A DNA stretch of 64,000 nucleotides from Gimesia alba (GCF_007744675.1 NZ_CP036269.1:5931546-5995545); one strand, 5' to 3'; counted from the first letter of the stretch, positions 10,301-18,469 are shown. Notes: generated by a model from the sequence alone, not told the origin. Made by a program: numbers and translations.

Positions 10301-10435
10301 AATTTTGTATTCCTTATCAGCCTCTCTCTGGCGCGCTTCTTTGTCTTTCGTAAAAACAAACGCAGCCAACAAAGCCAGTAATATCAAAAAAAGTAACGTA
10401 AAACGAACTAATGTATTTTGGAGCAGAGAGAACAC
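7352..10435 (-). CDS. Large membrane-anchored TPR protein of unknown function
   Basis: About 1027 residues from a GTG at 10435, preferred because AAGGAA lies about ten bases upstream and the protein then opens with a single membrane helix (roughly residues 10-30: LLFLILLALLAAFVF). A TTG at 10540 would add 35 unlikely residues. The rest should face outside the cytoplasm. Scattered TPR-like helical pairs occur in the first two thirds and clearly near the C-terminus (RFKLCELYWDQGLADQ; GLALYKLGRYREALVALELA; EEALKANQEA). Between about residues 640 and 830 is a beta-rich, possibly concanavalin-like segment. I do not recognise a named family. It stands alone, with sulfatase genes on one side and a tRNA remnant on the other. 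Confidence 0.75.
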   Translation of the reverse strand: MFSLLQNTLVRFTLLFLILLALLAAFVFTKDKEARQREADKEYKIAAEIRRLGYGDSKRRAEKPLDIPDYGNGPVYLFNGDYLELSQDIYQVARKAREKTKELKLDQAGKTLNQPIDLPLSENSSTVRDFNEKYLQFRLQELEAYRELTTDKEAVKEAGEKFLHAYLFKVTGQPDSLSDAELLQLANQVIELDSKDPLLRTYVAYILYQATGDTAAAEAMWIDCIEKLRKSQYPPIVQVYLRMFVVDCRPYGGEGQRHALIVSILRWLEAESETEQWHDCVHFKLAGIWDQNDFLFHNELLVGCLKSKKIDPFIKHWLVGVRLVERAWDGRGGRLTKDMNWGEVDFFEKNLSMGKVHLEYAYLLRPNSLYPAYKLISVALAGQDREYEPVDWFRRCVEKRFDHYPSYYSVMSSMLPRWGGSLGQFRSFAQKCLDSNRFDTVVPYFVVDMLQYLNRREFNQDRKQLESFGADSIMDEFLARRAKYRAAHPDEKLYGDTAYYRTRIGLFLEQIGRPQDAIAEYKAAEGDLDFSQLQYKHRLGKFLLYRLFAAQGEVHDRVMQFDQELRKQWPANTNVSELEPLEKEWQALKLTAKDDLARHYYSHTGEMLRQLKAYFQGDWVELSFREKGLGWEISSDQIDWSEQDQNMLICRETIQSKSSWARPLINFEAPLQIQAHVEQMASYAGKTEIGIRWTDFNANDDEKTEKKPDLYVGIRGSWSYPEAKTPIEFRTSEELHCGFRVYSLNQKMEQNAQSIRIMNPGMHLIDWKMRQRSSEVTLGNYPDFVRFNEVLQQPFHLIFSSDSKSKSSRLPCTSEYVWKLKNVRIRRLSADDLPTEETLIEERIAYWEKRVETDPEDAVARFKLCELYWDQGLADQLLLLSNETLTKWPELEKFQQFQGLALYKLGRYREALVALELAMKEYRENFDVIMAAAEIKAASNDAELRDKKSSLELAEFGKRCSSNYQVDFKATHWAALAVAYAENDNYEEALKANQEAITLASANLKTELQDRQKLYEAATPYRYPAGE

Positions 10436-11155
10436 AGATCTTGTTTCCTTTCTCAGCCAAAGGATAACCAAACAGCCCCACCTCAATTCAGAACAAACAT
10501 ACAGACCCTGAATTATCGGAGAACGGTGGTCACCAATCAAGCTGGAAGTAACTCCGACAAGGGAAATTGATCGAGATCACATCGGGATTCCAACTTTGCA
10601 TGAACACACTGTTTCGTAAAGTGATCCACTTACTCCAAAGCCGCATCAACCACAGTCAGTTTCGTAGCTTATGAATGATCCGAAGCATCTTTCATAAGAA
10701 AGTCCCGAGGTTTTCTCAGAAAGTTAAAATGCTATCTGCTACTAAAGTGGCTAACAAAAAGCGCTGGGCGATTTCTCTACCAGCGTTTATGTCAATTGAT
10801 GGGTCACGCTTATTGATAAGCATAACCAGAAGCTCCCCATACAAAACCCTCTTCGTAACGACTCTCGTTGGAACGAAAATCACTAGACTTGAAAACAAGG
10901 GAGTTATAAAAACCCGAGCCCGCTACTGCACCCCTGAACACAGACAGCACGTCTCGAACTTTTGACGGAACAATTGAGCCGAAAAGTCGCGCAAAACCGT
11001 TAACCAAAAACGCTCTGCGAACTGGTTGCCGCTACGTGCCGACTGAGTCGACCATGCAGCCAAGTTACCGATTCGCCTGCTCCGCCCATTTCACTGTCGG
11101 AAAGCGGAGAGCATGAGAGGTGGCATCTGAAGAATGGGTTAGCCTTTCTGGTGAA
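10436..11155. other. Gene-free stretch holding part of a tRNA-Asn relic
   Basis: About 720 bases without a convincing gene. The only recognisable content is the degenerate 3'-flank copy of the tRNA-Asn locus at 10752-10836, annotated separately. Short open frames on both strands overlap it and each other, have no ribosome site, and cross the relic, so they are not called. The part from about 10840 to 11150 has no family signal that I can see. Confidence 0.6.
10752..10836 (-). pseudogene. tRNA-Asn locus relic, 3' end and terminator
   Basis: This stretch aligns along its length with the 3' flank of the intact tRNA-Asn (18152-18243): both contain the hairpin, then a similar 'gggtca-gctt' segment, 'aagcataac-agaagctcc', and lose similarity after only the last few bases of the tRNA. 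The hairpin is kept although its bases changed: CGCCGG/CCGGCG at the intact locus is CGCTGG/CCAGCG here (762-767 with 780-785 of the 10 kb block), a compensatory pair, followed on the minus strand by a T run. It is the 3' piece of a second tRNA-Asn copy whose 5' piece lies at 13385-13476. Confidence 0.7.
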
Positions 11156-12703
11156 TCAATCACTGGAAACCGTGGCCCCCTGTTTGCGGGCTTCTTGTAA
11201 CAACCGGTCGATGTCGAACTGTGCAAGAGGGGGTTCCTTGGCTTGGAATGGTTGGATGTGAAACAACGTGACGATCGTTTCCTCAGGAAGGCCAGGACGA
11301 TGAAGTGTGGTAATCCGCATTGCAGGATACCAGCGATCACCGGGTAGCTGTCGCAAATCAGTCAGCCTGTGCTCCTCAGTTCGGCGCCAGCCGTCGGAAT
11401 CCAGGGTCCAATCAATCTGTTCAACAGCGATGTGATCGTGAGCAGGATCGAACCAGCAGTCCTTCCGCCAGTTGACCCCCTCGAAACGGATTCCGATTAA
11501 ACCAGCGTCTTTCTTGCCGGGAGTATTGAGCCGAGTGGCAGTTCCCCCAATTGGCCAGAAACAATCCATTGGAATAATCAAATTGCCCCTACCGCGCGGC
11601 CCGATGCGGATTCGGTTCTCGCGAGTGTTGTAATCGACTCGCCTTTGGCCGTCGTTCAAAAGAATGTTCCATGGCTGCGGTGTCTCGAACCAATCCCAGA
11701 GACGGACTTCGGAGGCATCGTATCGCAGTCGACAGAATTTGACGGGCCCCCAGTAGAACCCGCTTTCGTCCCACTGTGGCAATCCGTCCTGGTAGAACAC
11801 CTGCATTTCCTCGCCCCAGATAAGAGCGCGGTAGCGAGTTGGAAACCGCCCAATCGCTTCGTCGATCTTCTTCAATGCTTGGACAAGTTCGGGTTCGGAC
11901 GCTGGCTGAACGTCCGACATAATTCGTACAGGGAGATTCGCCGGCACTCCCAAGTCGGCCAGACTTTGTGGGCCAGATTGGGGAAAGCTGTAGCGGCCGT
12001 CCTGATATGAGCCATCCAACAAACGCTGCCGCACTCGTACCGGGAGTTTCGTTTGCGGATCGACCCAAAGCTGCCGCTTGACAACGCGCTGCTTGAGGGA
12101 GTTCTGCCCGAAAAAGTCAAACCGGATCAATTGCTGTCCCTGCACTGATTCCGTGTTCCGAGTCCAGGGGGGGCTGTTGCCGGTTGGCAGATCGGCATTC
12201 GGCGTGGTCAGCCATTCCTGTGGGAGACCAACGGCATCCAGCGGCGAACTCGGCGATCCGAGGGCCGTTCGTGGCAAATGGTCTTCTATGATAAAGTGGA
12301 GTTGAGGCCTCCATTGCTGGTGGATGTTGCGCCGATGATCATGGTACGCGGCGTTCCCATTGCGGTCGCGGTGCCAACTCTGATGTTCTCCCAACAGGAT
12401 CCAAAGTTCGTCCCCCGTATCGAATTCTACATGCAACCAGTGCTCGCGGCCAATCGCCTCGCGGAGCTCCGCCAGAGTCAGTTCAGGCGCACTCAAAGAC
12501 AACAGCCATACTGCCAATAACACCAGTACCGAGACAGACAGTCCTAAGCTCGATTTCATGATTCGGAGTCCTTTCCGATTGCTTGGAGTAAAAACCGGCG
12601 AATTGGGCAGGCGATCCATCACCTTGTCCACAAGGGAGCTTTCCGGAGGGAGCGGCTTCCCGAGACATTGCAGCAATTCGTCAAGTTCATGATGCGGATT
12701 CAT
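11156..12703 (-). CDS. Anti-sigma-factor-like membrane protein with large extracytoplasmic domain
   Basis: 515 residues. Residues 1-50 form a short cytoplasmic segment beginning HHELDELLQCLGK, as in many planctomycete anti-sigma factors. A single membrane helix follows at about 51-71 (LSVSVLVLLAVWLLSL). The remaining ~440 residues are extracytoplasmic, beta-rich, and reminiscent of LolA/MucB-type lipoprotein-sorting folds (for example LWVDPQTKLPVRVRQR). The start codon overlaps the stop of the ECF sigma gene by 4 bases (ATGA), the classic arrangement of a sigma/anti-sigma pair. Inference: the cytoplasmic end holds the sigma factor and the outer domain senses an envelope signal. No zinc-type HxxxCxxC motif is visible, so this is not a canonical ZAS anti-sigma. 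Base composition by eye is more GC-rich than the neighbours. Confidence 0.75.
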   Translation of the reverse strand: MNPHHELDELLQCLGKPLPPESSLVDKVMDRLPNSPVFTPSNRKGLRIMKSSLGLSVSVLVLLAVWLLSLSAPELTLAELREAIGREHWLHVEFDTGDELWILLGEHQSWHRDRNGNAAYHDHRRNIHQQWRPQLHFIIEDHLPRTALGSPSSPLDAVGLPQEWLTTPNADLPTGNSPPWTRNTESVQGQQLIRFDFFGQNSLKQRVVKRQLWVDPQTKLPVRVRQRLLDGSYQDGRYSFPQSGPQSLADLGVPANLPVRIMSDVQPASEPELVQALKKIDEAIGRFPTRYRALIWGEEMQVFYQDGLPQWDESGFYWGPVKFCRLRYDASEVRLWDWFETPQPWNILLNDGQRRVDYNTRENRIRIGPRGRGNLIIPMDCFWPIGGTATRLNTPGKKDAGLIGIRFEGVNWRKDCWFDPAHDHIAVEQIDWTLDSDGWRRTEEHRLTDLRQLPGDRWYPAMRITTLHRPGLPEETIVTLFHIQPFQAKEPPLAQFDIDRLLQEARKQGATVSSD

Positions 12704-13227
12704 ACTTCGACCTTCCGTAGAATTTTCTGCAACCGCTCCAGGGCACGCGAGAGTTGTTTGGTTACGGTACCCACAGGGCGGCCGGTCAATTCGGCAATGA
12801 CTCGAACAGAATGGCCGTCCACATACCGGAGCAGCACGACTGCGCGTTCATGCTGGGGTAGGCCTTGGATTGCGGCCAACACATCGTGAAGTTCCGCCTC
12901 ATCGCCCTCCACTACGGGAGGCGTGGCGATCTCAGATACCGTATCCAGAGAACACGCATCGATTTGCCGCCGTCGCAGCACCAGGGCCGCCCGTCGCTCG
13001 GCAATCCGTGCCACCCACGGACCGAACAATGCAGGACTACGAAGCGACTGCAGATTTTCGTAGGCGGCGAGAAACACATCCTGAGTGACATCTTGTGCCA
13101 GGTGATAGTCCTTCACAACTGACCAAACGGTGGTAAGGACGAGTCGCTCATATCGCCGCACGAGTTCGGCGAAGGCAGCCCGCTCACCACACATCACAGA
13201 TTTCACTAGTTCAGCAGTCGATGTCAA
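12700..13227 (-). CDS. ECF-family RNA polymerase sigma factor
   Basis: 175 residues from a TTG at 13227, chosen because GGAG stands eight bases upstream and the protein then begins at the usual ECF position (TSTAELVKSVMCGERAAF); an upstream ATG at 13338 would add 37 residues unlike any sigma factor. Region 2 spans about residues 18-80 (AEDxxQ-like DVTQDVFLAAYENL). Region 4 spans about 115-170 (LPQHERAVVLLRYVDGHSV, then RPVGTVTKQLSRALERLQ as the helix-turn-helix). It directs RNA polymerase to specific promoters. It is followed with a 4-base overlap by a membrane anti-sigma-like gene. The pair lies exactly between two halves of a broken tRNA-Asn copy, suggesting insertion or rearrangement. Confidence 0.9.
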   Translation of the reverse strand: MTSTAELVKSVMCGERAAFAELVRRYERLVLTTVWSVVKDYHLAQDVTQDVFLAAYENLQSLRSPALFGPWVARIAERRAALVLRRRQIDACSLDTVSEIATPPVVEGDEAELHDVLAAIQGLPQHERAVVLLRYVDGHSVRVIAELTGRPVGTVTKQLSRALERLQKILRKVEV

Positions 13228-13384
13228 GATCTTTGCTCCAAACTTCCTTGTGAGAGCCCATATCTTAATAGATGCGCGCCGTGACCGAAATGCGACAAGA
13301 AAAGCCTGTGATCTCGCGGAATTCTCCGGCCCGTTCAACCCTGAGCAAGGCGGTCGAGTCTGGCCCCCTGCATCCTGACTTTCC

Positions 13385-13476
13385 GCCGCTCACTCTACCG
13401 ATTGAGCTGTCGAGAATCAGGCTTCGCGGCAAGCGCAGTCTCTCAAACAGGTTATGCGTAAAATAATCTGTGAGAA
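13385..13476 (-). pseudogene. tRNA-Asn relic, 5' half and upstream flank
   Basis: The minus strand matches nucleotides 1-32 of the intact tRNA-Asn (18281-18312) with three differences in the 26 bases from the D arm to the acceptor, then continues to match its 5' flank for about 60 bases, including the blocks 'ctctcaa', 'gttatgcgta' and 'tgtgaga'. Similarity stops in the anticodon loop, so no functional tRNA can form. The missing 3' part is found in the same orientation at 10752-10836, about 2.5 kb away. In between lie the ECF sigma and anti-sigma-like genes. Confidence 0.72.
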
Positions 13477-13537
13477 AAGCGTTAACTCTGCGGGACCGTA
13501 CACCAGGAGAGATGACAGCAGCATCCCCATAGCCGGA

Positions 13538-14935
13538 TCACATCGGGGCAATCCGTTTGGAGCCAACATCAGTTGTTAAGACGACATGACTATTAAAGCT
13601 CGCTAAGATCAACTGCTGTTTGGCAGCCTGATGTTCCGGGTCGTCCCACAAGTTGTTGTGTTCCCAGGGATCCGTTTGCAAATCGTAGAGCTCTCCCAAA
13701 TCCTTGTCGTGATACAGAGATAATTTATACCGGTCGTCGCGATACATGGTCGCAAAACTGCCCTCCCCGCCCGTGAAAAACGGATCGAGTGCGTCAAAGT
13801 ATTCACAGCGAACACTATCGCGAATTTGTGAGCCTGATTCTTCGCCTGTGAGGACCGGGAGCAGGCTCTGCCCCTGATGATAGTCAGGGATGGGAATACC
13901 TGTTAAATCGAGTAATGTGGCAGAAAGATCGAGTAATTCCACAAGCCCGGTTGCACGCTGGTTGGCCACAAAGTGTCCCGGCCAGGAGAAAATCAACGGT
14001 ACCCGGATCAATCCTTCATAAAATCGACATCCCTTTTGTACCAGCCCATGATCTCCCAACGTCTCACCATGGTCTGAAGTGAAAATGATGACCGTATTGT
14101 CTCTCTGTCCTGTTGATTCTAATGCGTTGAGGATCCGCGCAAACTGATCGTCAATTTGAGCAATCATTGCATAATAAAGTGCCTGAACTTTTTTCAGCTC
14201 ACTGATTTCCGTGGACATCGTGACAGGCTGAAAATCAACCCGGGAAAGCAGTTCCTGGGTCGCCTGATCAGACTCCTCAAAATGGGGACCCGGCATCGCG
14301 GCAGGGTCGAACATATTCGCATATTTTTCAGGAGGCGTAAACGGAGGATGCGGGTCATAGATATTGATATTCAGCAACCAGGGCTGTTGATGATCCTGTT
14401 CGATAAATTCGATCGCCCGATCGGAGGCCCATTTTGTCTGATGGTATTCGGGGTCAACATTCTCTTTGCTGTTTCGCATGTCATCAAGGCTTTTACCTTG
14501 AGCACGTACCCAGTCGGCATAATCGTGTGTTCCTTCAGGCCAATCATCACGCGGAGCATGGCTGTGCTGCCAGAGTGTGAACCCATCATCCAGCCGAGGT
14601 TCTGCGCGATGGCCGGCACTCACTAAATGAAATTTTCCAATCAACCCACACTGGTAACCACTCTCTGCGATTAACTTGCTGATCAGTGGTGGCCAATCAG
14701 GAAAGGTGTCGTTGCCATTTCTGGTATTGTGTAAGCGCGAAGGATACAGCCCGCTCATAAAACTCGCCCTGCTGGGGGTACAGATTGGACTTTGGCAATA
14801 CGCATGCGTAAAGGCCACCCCCTCTTCCACGAGCGAATCAACCACAGGCGTTTTCACATACGCGTTCCCCAGCGCACCAATGGTGTCAAACCGTTGCTGG
14901 TCGGTGCAATACCATAAAATATTAGGACGGGTCAT
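13538..14935 (-). CDS. Sulfatase without signal peptide
   Basis: 465 residues starting MTRPNILWYCTDQQRFD, so the mature sulfatase fold begins at residue 3 and no export signal is present. The formylglycine motif is CTPSR (Cys52). FTSDHGETLGDHG gives the second metal-binding block, with the C-terminal DLGELYDLQTDPWEHNNL tail. The family is the choline-sulfatase/arylsulfatase-like group with motif C-T-P-S-R. A ribosome site (AAGGCG) precedes the ATG. It lies 89 bases downstream of the fused tripartite tricarboxylate transporter on the same strand, which suggests co-transcription and desulfation of an imported substrate in the cytoplasm. The substrate is unknown. Confidence 0.92.
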   Translation of the reverse strand: MTRPNILWYCTDQQRFDTIGALGNAYVKTPVVDSLVEEGVAFTHAYCQSPICTPSRASFMSGLYPSRLHNTRNGNDTFPDWPPLISKLIAESGYQCGLIGKFHLVSAGHRAEPRLDDGFTLWQHSHAPRDDWPEGTHDYADWVRAQGKSLDDMRNSKENVDPEYHQTKWASDRAIEFIEQDHQQPWLLNINIYDPHPPFTPPEKYANMFDPAAMPGPHFEESDQATQELLSRVDFQPVTMSTEISELKKVQALYYAMIAQIDDQFARILNALESTGQRDNTVIIFTSDHGETLGDHGLVQKGCRFYEGLIRVPLIFSWPGHFVANQRATGLVELLDLSATLLDLTGIPIPDYHQGQSLLPVLTGEESGSQIRDSVRCEYFDALDPFFTGGEGSFATMYRDDRYKLSLYHDKDLGELYDLQTDPWEHNNLWDDPEHQAAKQQLILASFNSHVVLTTDVGSKRIAPM

Positions 14936-15024
14936 GGAATCGCCTTCGTGTTTTAGAGACTTTGTGGTTGAAAAAACTCTGCAACCTCTGCGTGAGGTCT
15001 ATTTTCTGCGCTGGAATGAACCAG

Positions 15025-17943
15025 TTAGGGCAGTACAACAGAGAATACTGATGTGAACACAATTTCTGTACCCAAACCAGTCAACAAAGAGAGTTCGATG
15101 AGAATTAACAAATACCTCGGTTGCCATTTTGCCATAGCTCCGCCAGTGACTGCAACCATAAATGCAGTTGCCAGCCAGTAACTGAGCCAGCCCTGTTCTA
15201 ACACCAGCACATAACAGCAAAGCAGTACAAAACAACAAATGGCCAGCCAGATGCGCGGCTTGCAGCTTGAGAATCTATTTGTTGACGGTGTTTGACTGAG
15301 ACGTTTTTCCTGTACGACGATAATGCTCATCAATGAGAGAGTTGCCATGATCATATAGAAAGGAAAATCAGGAATCTGAACTGTTGATCCGGGAACCAGT
15401 TCGCTAAATTTCTTCTCACTTTGGCTGATGTTCTCATTTAATTTCTCGCCCCGATAAAACACCGGTGCAATAGACAACACCCGCAAACTATTCCGCACAG
15501 AATCGGATTGCATCGCCCGCTCCAGTGTATCTGCCAGTAGATCAATTCGCTCTTGCGGAGTACCTTTGGGTGCCCACCAGTAAAACGAGTTACCAACCAC
15601 GGCATCGATATGCTGTTCGCGAGCCGTCGAAACGTCCGGCAGGGCGGCTTGCCTCTTGTCAGACAATACTGCCAAAGCGCGAATCTGCCCGTCTCCCTGA
15701 TAGGACAGAAATTCTGCCAGCGAAAAAATGGTGGCATCGATATGACCACCAATGAGCATCGTATATCGCTTTTGCCCATCTCCCGATTGCACATAATTAA
15801 AATATTCACCACCAGAGGCCTGTTCTATCTTTTTGGCAGCGAAATGGGCGACTGCCCCGAAATTGGTTCCAAATTGAACTTTACCAGGATGGTTCTCGGC
15901 GTAATGCAACAGCTCAGCCAGATTTTTGTACCGGGCATTTTGATGCGTTGCTACCACCAGGTTAATCTCTCCCGTTTGGGCAATCGGATCAAAAGCCTCC
16001 GGACCGTAGTTCACTTTGCCGGAGTATTTCGATGTAATAATCCCCTCATGGTTACAGAGTATTTTGTAACCATCGGCCCGCGCCTGTTTGACATTTCGGC
16101 TCCCAATCGTACTACTGCCCCCCGGCTGATTAATGATGACGACAGGTTGTTTCAGCAGCTTATTCTCGGTGATGGACTTTTGAATGATTCTGGCAAACAG
16201 GTCCGTTCCGCCTCCTGCAGAAAACGGCACGACAACCTGAACGGGGCGTTGTGGAAATTGCGTCAGCTCATGTTGATTCGCGAAGAAACCAGAAAACTGA
16301 AAGACGATCATGCCAATAATGGCCGTCACCGCAACAGTATGCCAAACTGGTAAACCGTATCGACTCCAAAATGAGTGAGACTCATCTTCTGCGTTCTCAC
16401 TCAATATTTCTGAGGAATTAAGAGCAGTCGTCTTTTCGGCATCATCATGCAAGGTCTCTTTTTTGCTGTCCGATTGTTTGCGGAACCGACGCACAAGCGG
16501 CACAATCAGCAATAATGCAGAGATGGCGACAAAGAGTAAAGAAATGGGCCGAGTGATGATCGGTAACCAGCTACCATGCGATGACATTAGCCCGGCGCAC
16601 AAATTTTCTTCCGCAATCGGACCTAAGACAAAACCAATGACAAAGGGTGCCAATGGGATTCGGTTTCGCTCTAATACCAGTCCCAGCAGCCCGAAACCGA
16701 GCATCACCCAGACATCGAACATTCGGTTCGACAACGCAAATGCTCCGGCAATGCAAAAGGTGAGAATAATGGGTAACAAAAAAGGACGTGGAAACCGTAC
16801 CAGTTTTGCCAGAAAACCGACTGATGCAATCATCACCGCAAACATGACCAGGTTTGCCAGAAAATAGGTCCCCATAATGGTATGCACGAGTTCGGGATGA
16901 TCGCTGAATAACCGCGGACCTGGTTGCAAACCATGCAGAACTAATGCGCCGAGCAAAATGGCATCGATCACACTGCCAGGGATGCCCATCGCCACGAGTG
17001 GAATTAAAGCGCCTCCTACAGTCGCATTATTGGCTGCTTCTGAAGCAATAATCCCCTCAGCAGAACCGGAACCGAATTTCTGTGGAGTTTTGGAACTGTT
17101 TTTGGCGGCTGAATAAGCGGCTATCGAGCCGATGTTGGCACCAATGCCGGGAAGTATTCCAATAAATGTTCCAATAAAGGAAGACCGCAACATATTAACC
17201 CATTGATTTTTCCAATCTCTGAAAGTAAGCCACAACCCACTGTGTGTTACCGAGACGCGCGGAACTTTCTTGTCAATATTCGCAATATCGCGCAGCACCT
17301 GATTGATCGCAAACATTCCAATTAAAACGGGCAACAATTTGAAACCACCATTGAGAGGAGTGAACCCGAATGTGAGTCGTACTTCGCCAGTGGCTGCGGA
17401 AATTCCCGGCATGGCTGCCAAAATTCCCAATGTTCCCGAAAAGAGTGAGCGCGTCAGCGATGCACCATCAATGGTCGCGATTAGCACCAGGGCCATCAAC
17501 ACCAGCGAGAAGTACTCAAAAGGTCCCAATTGTGTTGACCAGCGGGCAATCGGGGCAGACAAGGTGACTAAAAACACACAGGAAATTAAACCACCCACCA
17601 GGGAAGCATAAATTCCCAGCCCCAGCGCACGACCGGGCTGACCTTGTTGCGACATGGGGTATCCATCAAGCGTTGTCATAACAGAGGCGGGCGTGCCGGG
17701 CATTCGCAAGAGTGTGCCGGTTATCAAGCCACCGCTGATTGATCCCACATACATACTCACTAACAATGTCATCGCCAGTTGAGGATCGAGCGTAAACGTC
17801 AACGGCAACGTGAGTGCAATCAACATGGCGCCGGTTAACCCGGGAATCGCACCCACGAAGATACCAAGCGATGTTCCCACAAAAATCAGCGTCAGGCTGA
17901 GAGGTGTAGATAATTGAACAACTGTCGTTTGAATCGCATCCAT
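15025..17943 (-). CDS. Single-chain tripartite tricarboxylate transporter (TctA-TctC-TctB fusion)
   Basis: 972 residues covering all three parts of a TTT transporter. Residues about 1-485 are TctA, the multi-helix permease, with GIFVGAIPGLTGAM near the start and the repeated ILPGIGANIGS block in the second half. After an acidic linker (about 486-520) and one membrane helix (about 523-545), residues about 563-850 form a Bug/TctC-type solute-binding domain (VQVVVPFSAGGGTDLFAR, INQPGGSSTIG, DGYKIL). Residues about 855-972 contain about four membrane helices with VLEQGWLSYWLAT, as in TctB. In known systems (Salmonella TctABC) these are separate proteins and TctC is a free periplasmic protein. Here it is tethered and lies between the two membrane parts. 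The ATG opens a hydrophobic N-terminus with no good ribosome site visible. Probable import of a carboxylate; substrate unknown. Confidence 0.9.
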   Translation of the reverse strand: MDAIQTTVVQLSTPLSLTLIFVGTSLGIFVGAIPGLTGAMLIALTLPLTFTLDPQLAMTLLVSMYVGSISGGLITGTLLRMPGTPASVMTTLDGYPMSQQGQPGRALGLGIYASLVGGLISCVFLVTLSAPIARWSTQLGPFEYFSLVLMALVLIATIDGASLTRSLFSGTLGILAAMPGISAATGEVRLTFGFTPLNGGFKLLPVLIGMFAINQVLRDIANIDKKVPRVSVTHSGLWLTFRDWKNQWVNMLRSSFIGTFIGILPGIGANIGSIAAYSAAKNSSKTPQKFGSGSAEGIIASEAANNATVGGALIPLVAMGIPGSVIDAILLGALVLHGLQPGPRLFSDHPELVHTIMGTYFLANLVMFAVMIASVGFLAKLVRFPRPFLLPIILTFCIAGAFALSNRMFDVWVMLGFGLLGLVLERNRIPLAPFVIGFVLGPIAEENLCAGLMSSHGSWLPIITRPISLLFVAISALLLIVPLVRRFRKQSDSKKETLHDDAEKTTALNSSEILSENAEDESHSFWSRYGLPVWHTVAVTAIIGMIVFQFSGFFANQHELTQFPQRPVQVVVPFSAGGGTDLFARIIQKSITENKLLKQPVVIINQPGGSSTIGSRNVKQARADGYKILCNHEGIITSKYSGKVNYGPEAFDPIAQTGEINLVVATHQNARYKNLAELLHYAENHPGKVQFGTNFGAVAHFAAKKIEQASGGEYFNYVQSGDGQKRYTMLIGGHIDATIFSLAEFLSYQGDGQIRALAVLSDKRQAALPDVSTAREQHIDAVVGNSFYWWAPKGTPQERIDLLADTLERAMQSDSVRNSLRVLSIAPVFYRGEKLNENISQSEKKFSELVPGSTVQIPDFPFYMIMATLSLMSIIVVQEKRLSQTPSTNRFSSCKPRIWLAICCFVLLCCYVLVLEQGWLSYWLATAFMVAVTGGAMAKWQPRYLLILIELSLLTGLGTEIVFTSVFSVVLP

Positions 17944-18162
17944 ATTTTGTGCTGGTGCAGATGACTGCTTGACCCCTTACTCAACGGCGACCGTTAGATC
18001 GTGATTCATTGAAGAATGATTTTCACCAACAAGACTCCCGATTACGAAGGAGAGCGAAGATGATTTCGTGTTGCCTGATTTTTCCCTAAGGTTCTATCAT
18101 TATCCTGATACATTGTATCTCAAAACAGATAGTGAACATGTCTACTATGATCATGGATCAAC

Positions 18163-18197
18163 AAAAAACGCCGGGCGATTTCTCGACCGGCGTTTTT
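18163..18197 (-). terminator. Rho-independent terminator of tRNA-Asn
   Basis: Perfect 7-bp stem ACGCCGG/CCGGCGT (18168-18174 with 18187-18193) with a 12-base loop, followed on the minus strand by six T. It lies 42 bases past the tRNA-Asn 3' end. A variant with a compensatory base pair exists in the relic at 10752. Confidence 0.85.
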
Positions 18198-18239
18198 GAC
18201 AAGTAATGGGTCATGCTTGTTCCTAAGCATAACAAGAAG

Positions 18240-18312
18240 CTCCTCGACAAGGACTCGAACCTTGAACCTAGCGGTTAACAGCCGCTCGCTCTACCGATTG
18301 AGCTATCGAGGA
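18240..18312 (-). tRNA. tRNA-Asn (anticodon GTT)
   Basis: Full cloverleaf on the minus strand, 73 nt. The acceptor arms TCCTCGA/TCGAGGA pair completely, with discriminator G. The D stem is GCTC/GAGC, the anticodon stem AGCGG/CCGCT with loop CTGTTAA (anticodon GTT), and the T stem CAAGG/CCTTG with loop TTCGAGT. CCA is not encoded. A terminator follows at 18163-18197. Broken copies of the locus lie at 13385 and 10752. Confidence 0.97.
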
Positions 18313-18469
18313 CTATGTTCGTGGTAAAAGAAAGCTCTCAACCACGTTATGCGTATAAGATATTGTGAGAATTAGATGAAGTCAACCGAAGTTAATCATG
18401 ATCCACTTGGGTTCTGGCAAAATTCTCAAGAAAAATGAGGCGGATTTCGGACATCGTAACTGTTTTGTG

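Noticed and set aside
10675-11007. Short open frames on both strands
   Set aside because: They cross the tRNA-Asn relic, overlap each other and have no ribosome sites; similar spurious frames arise at the intact tRNA flank.
13319-13420. Possible long-arm tRNA on the minus strand, since TTCTC and GAGAA could pair about 95 bases apart
   Set aside because: The anticodon stem and T arm do not form; the part similar to tRNA-Asn stops in the anticodon loop, so it is a relic.
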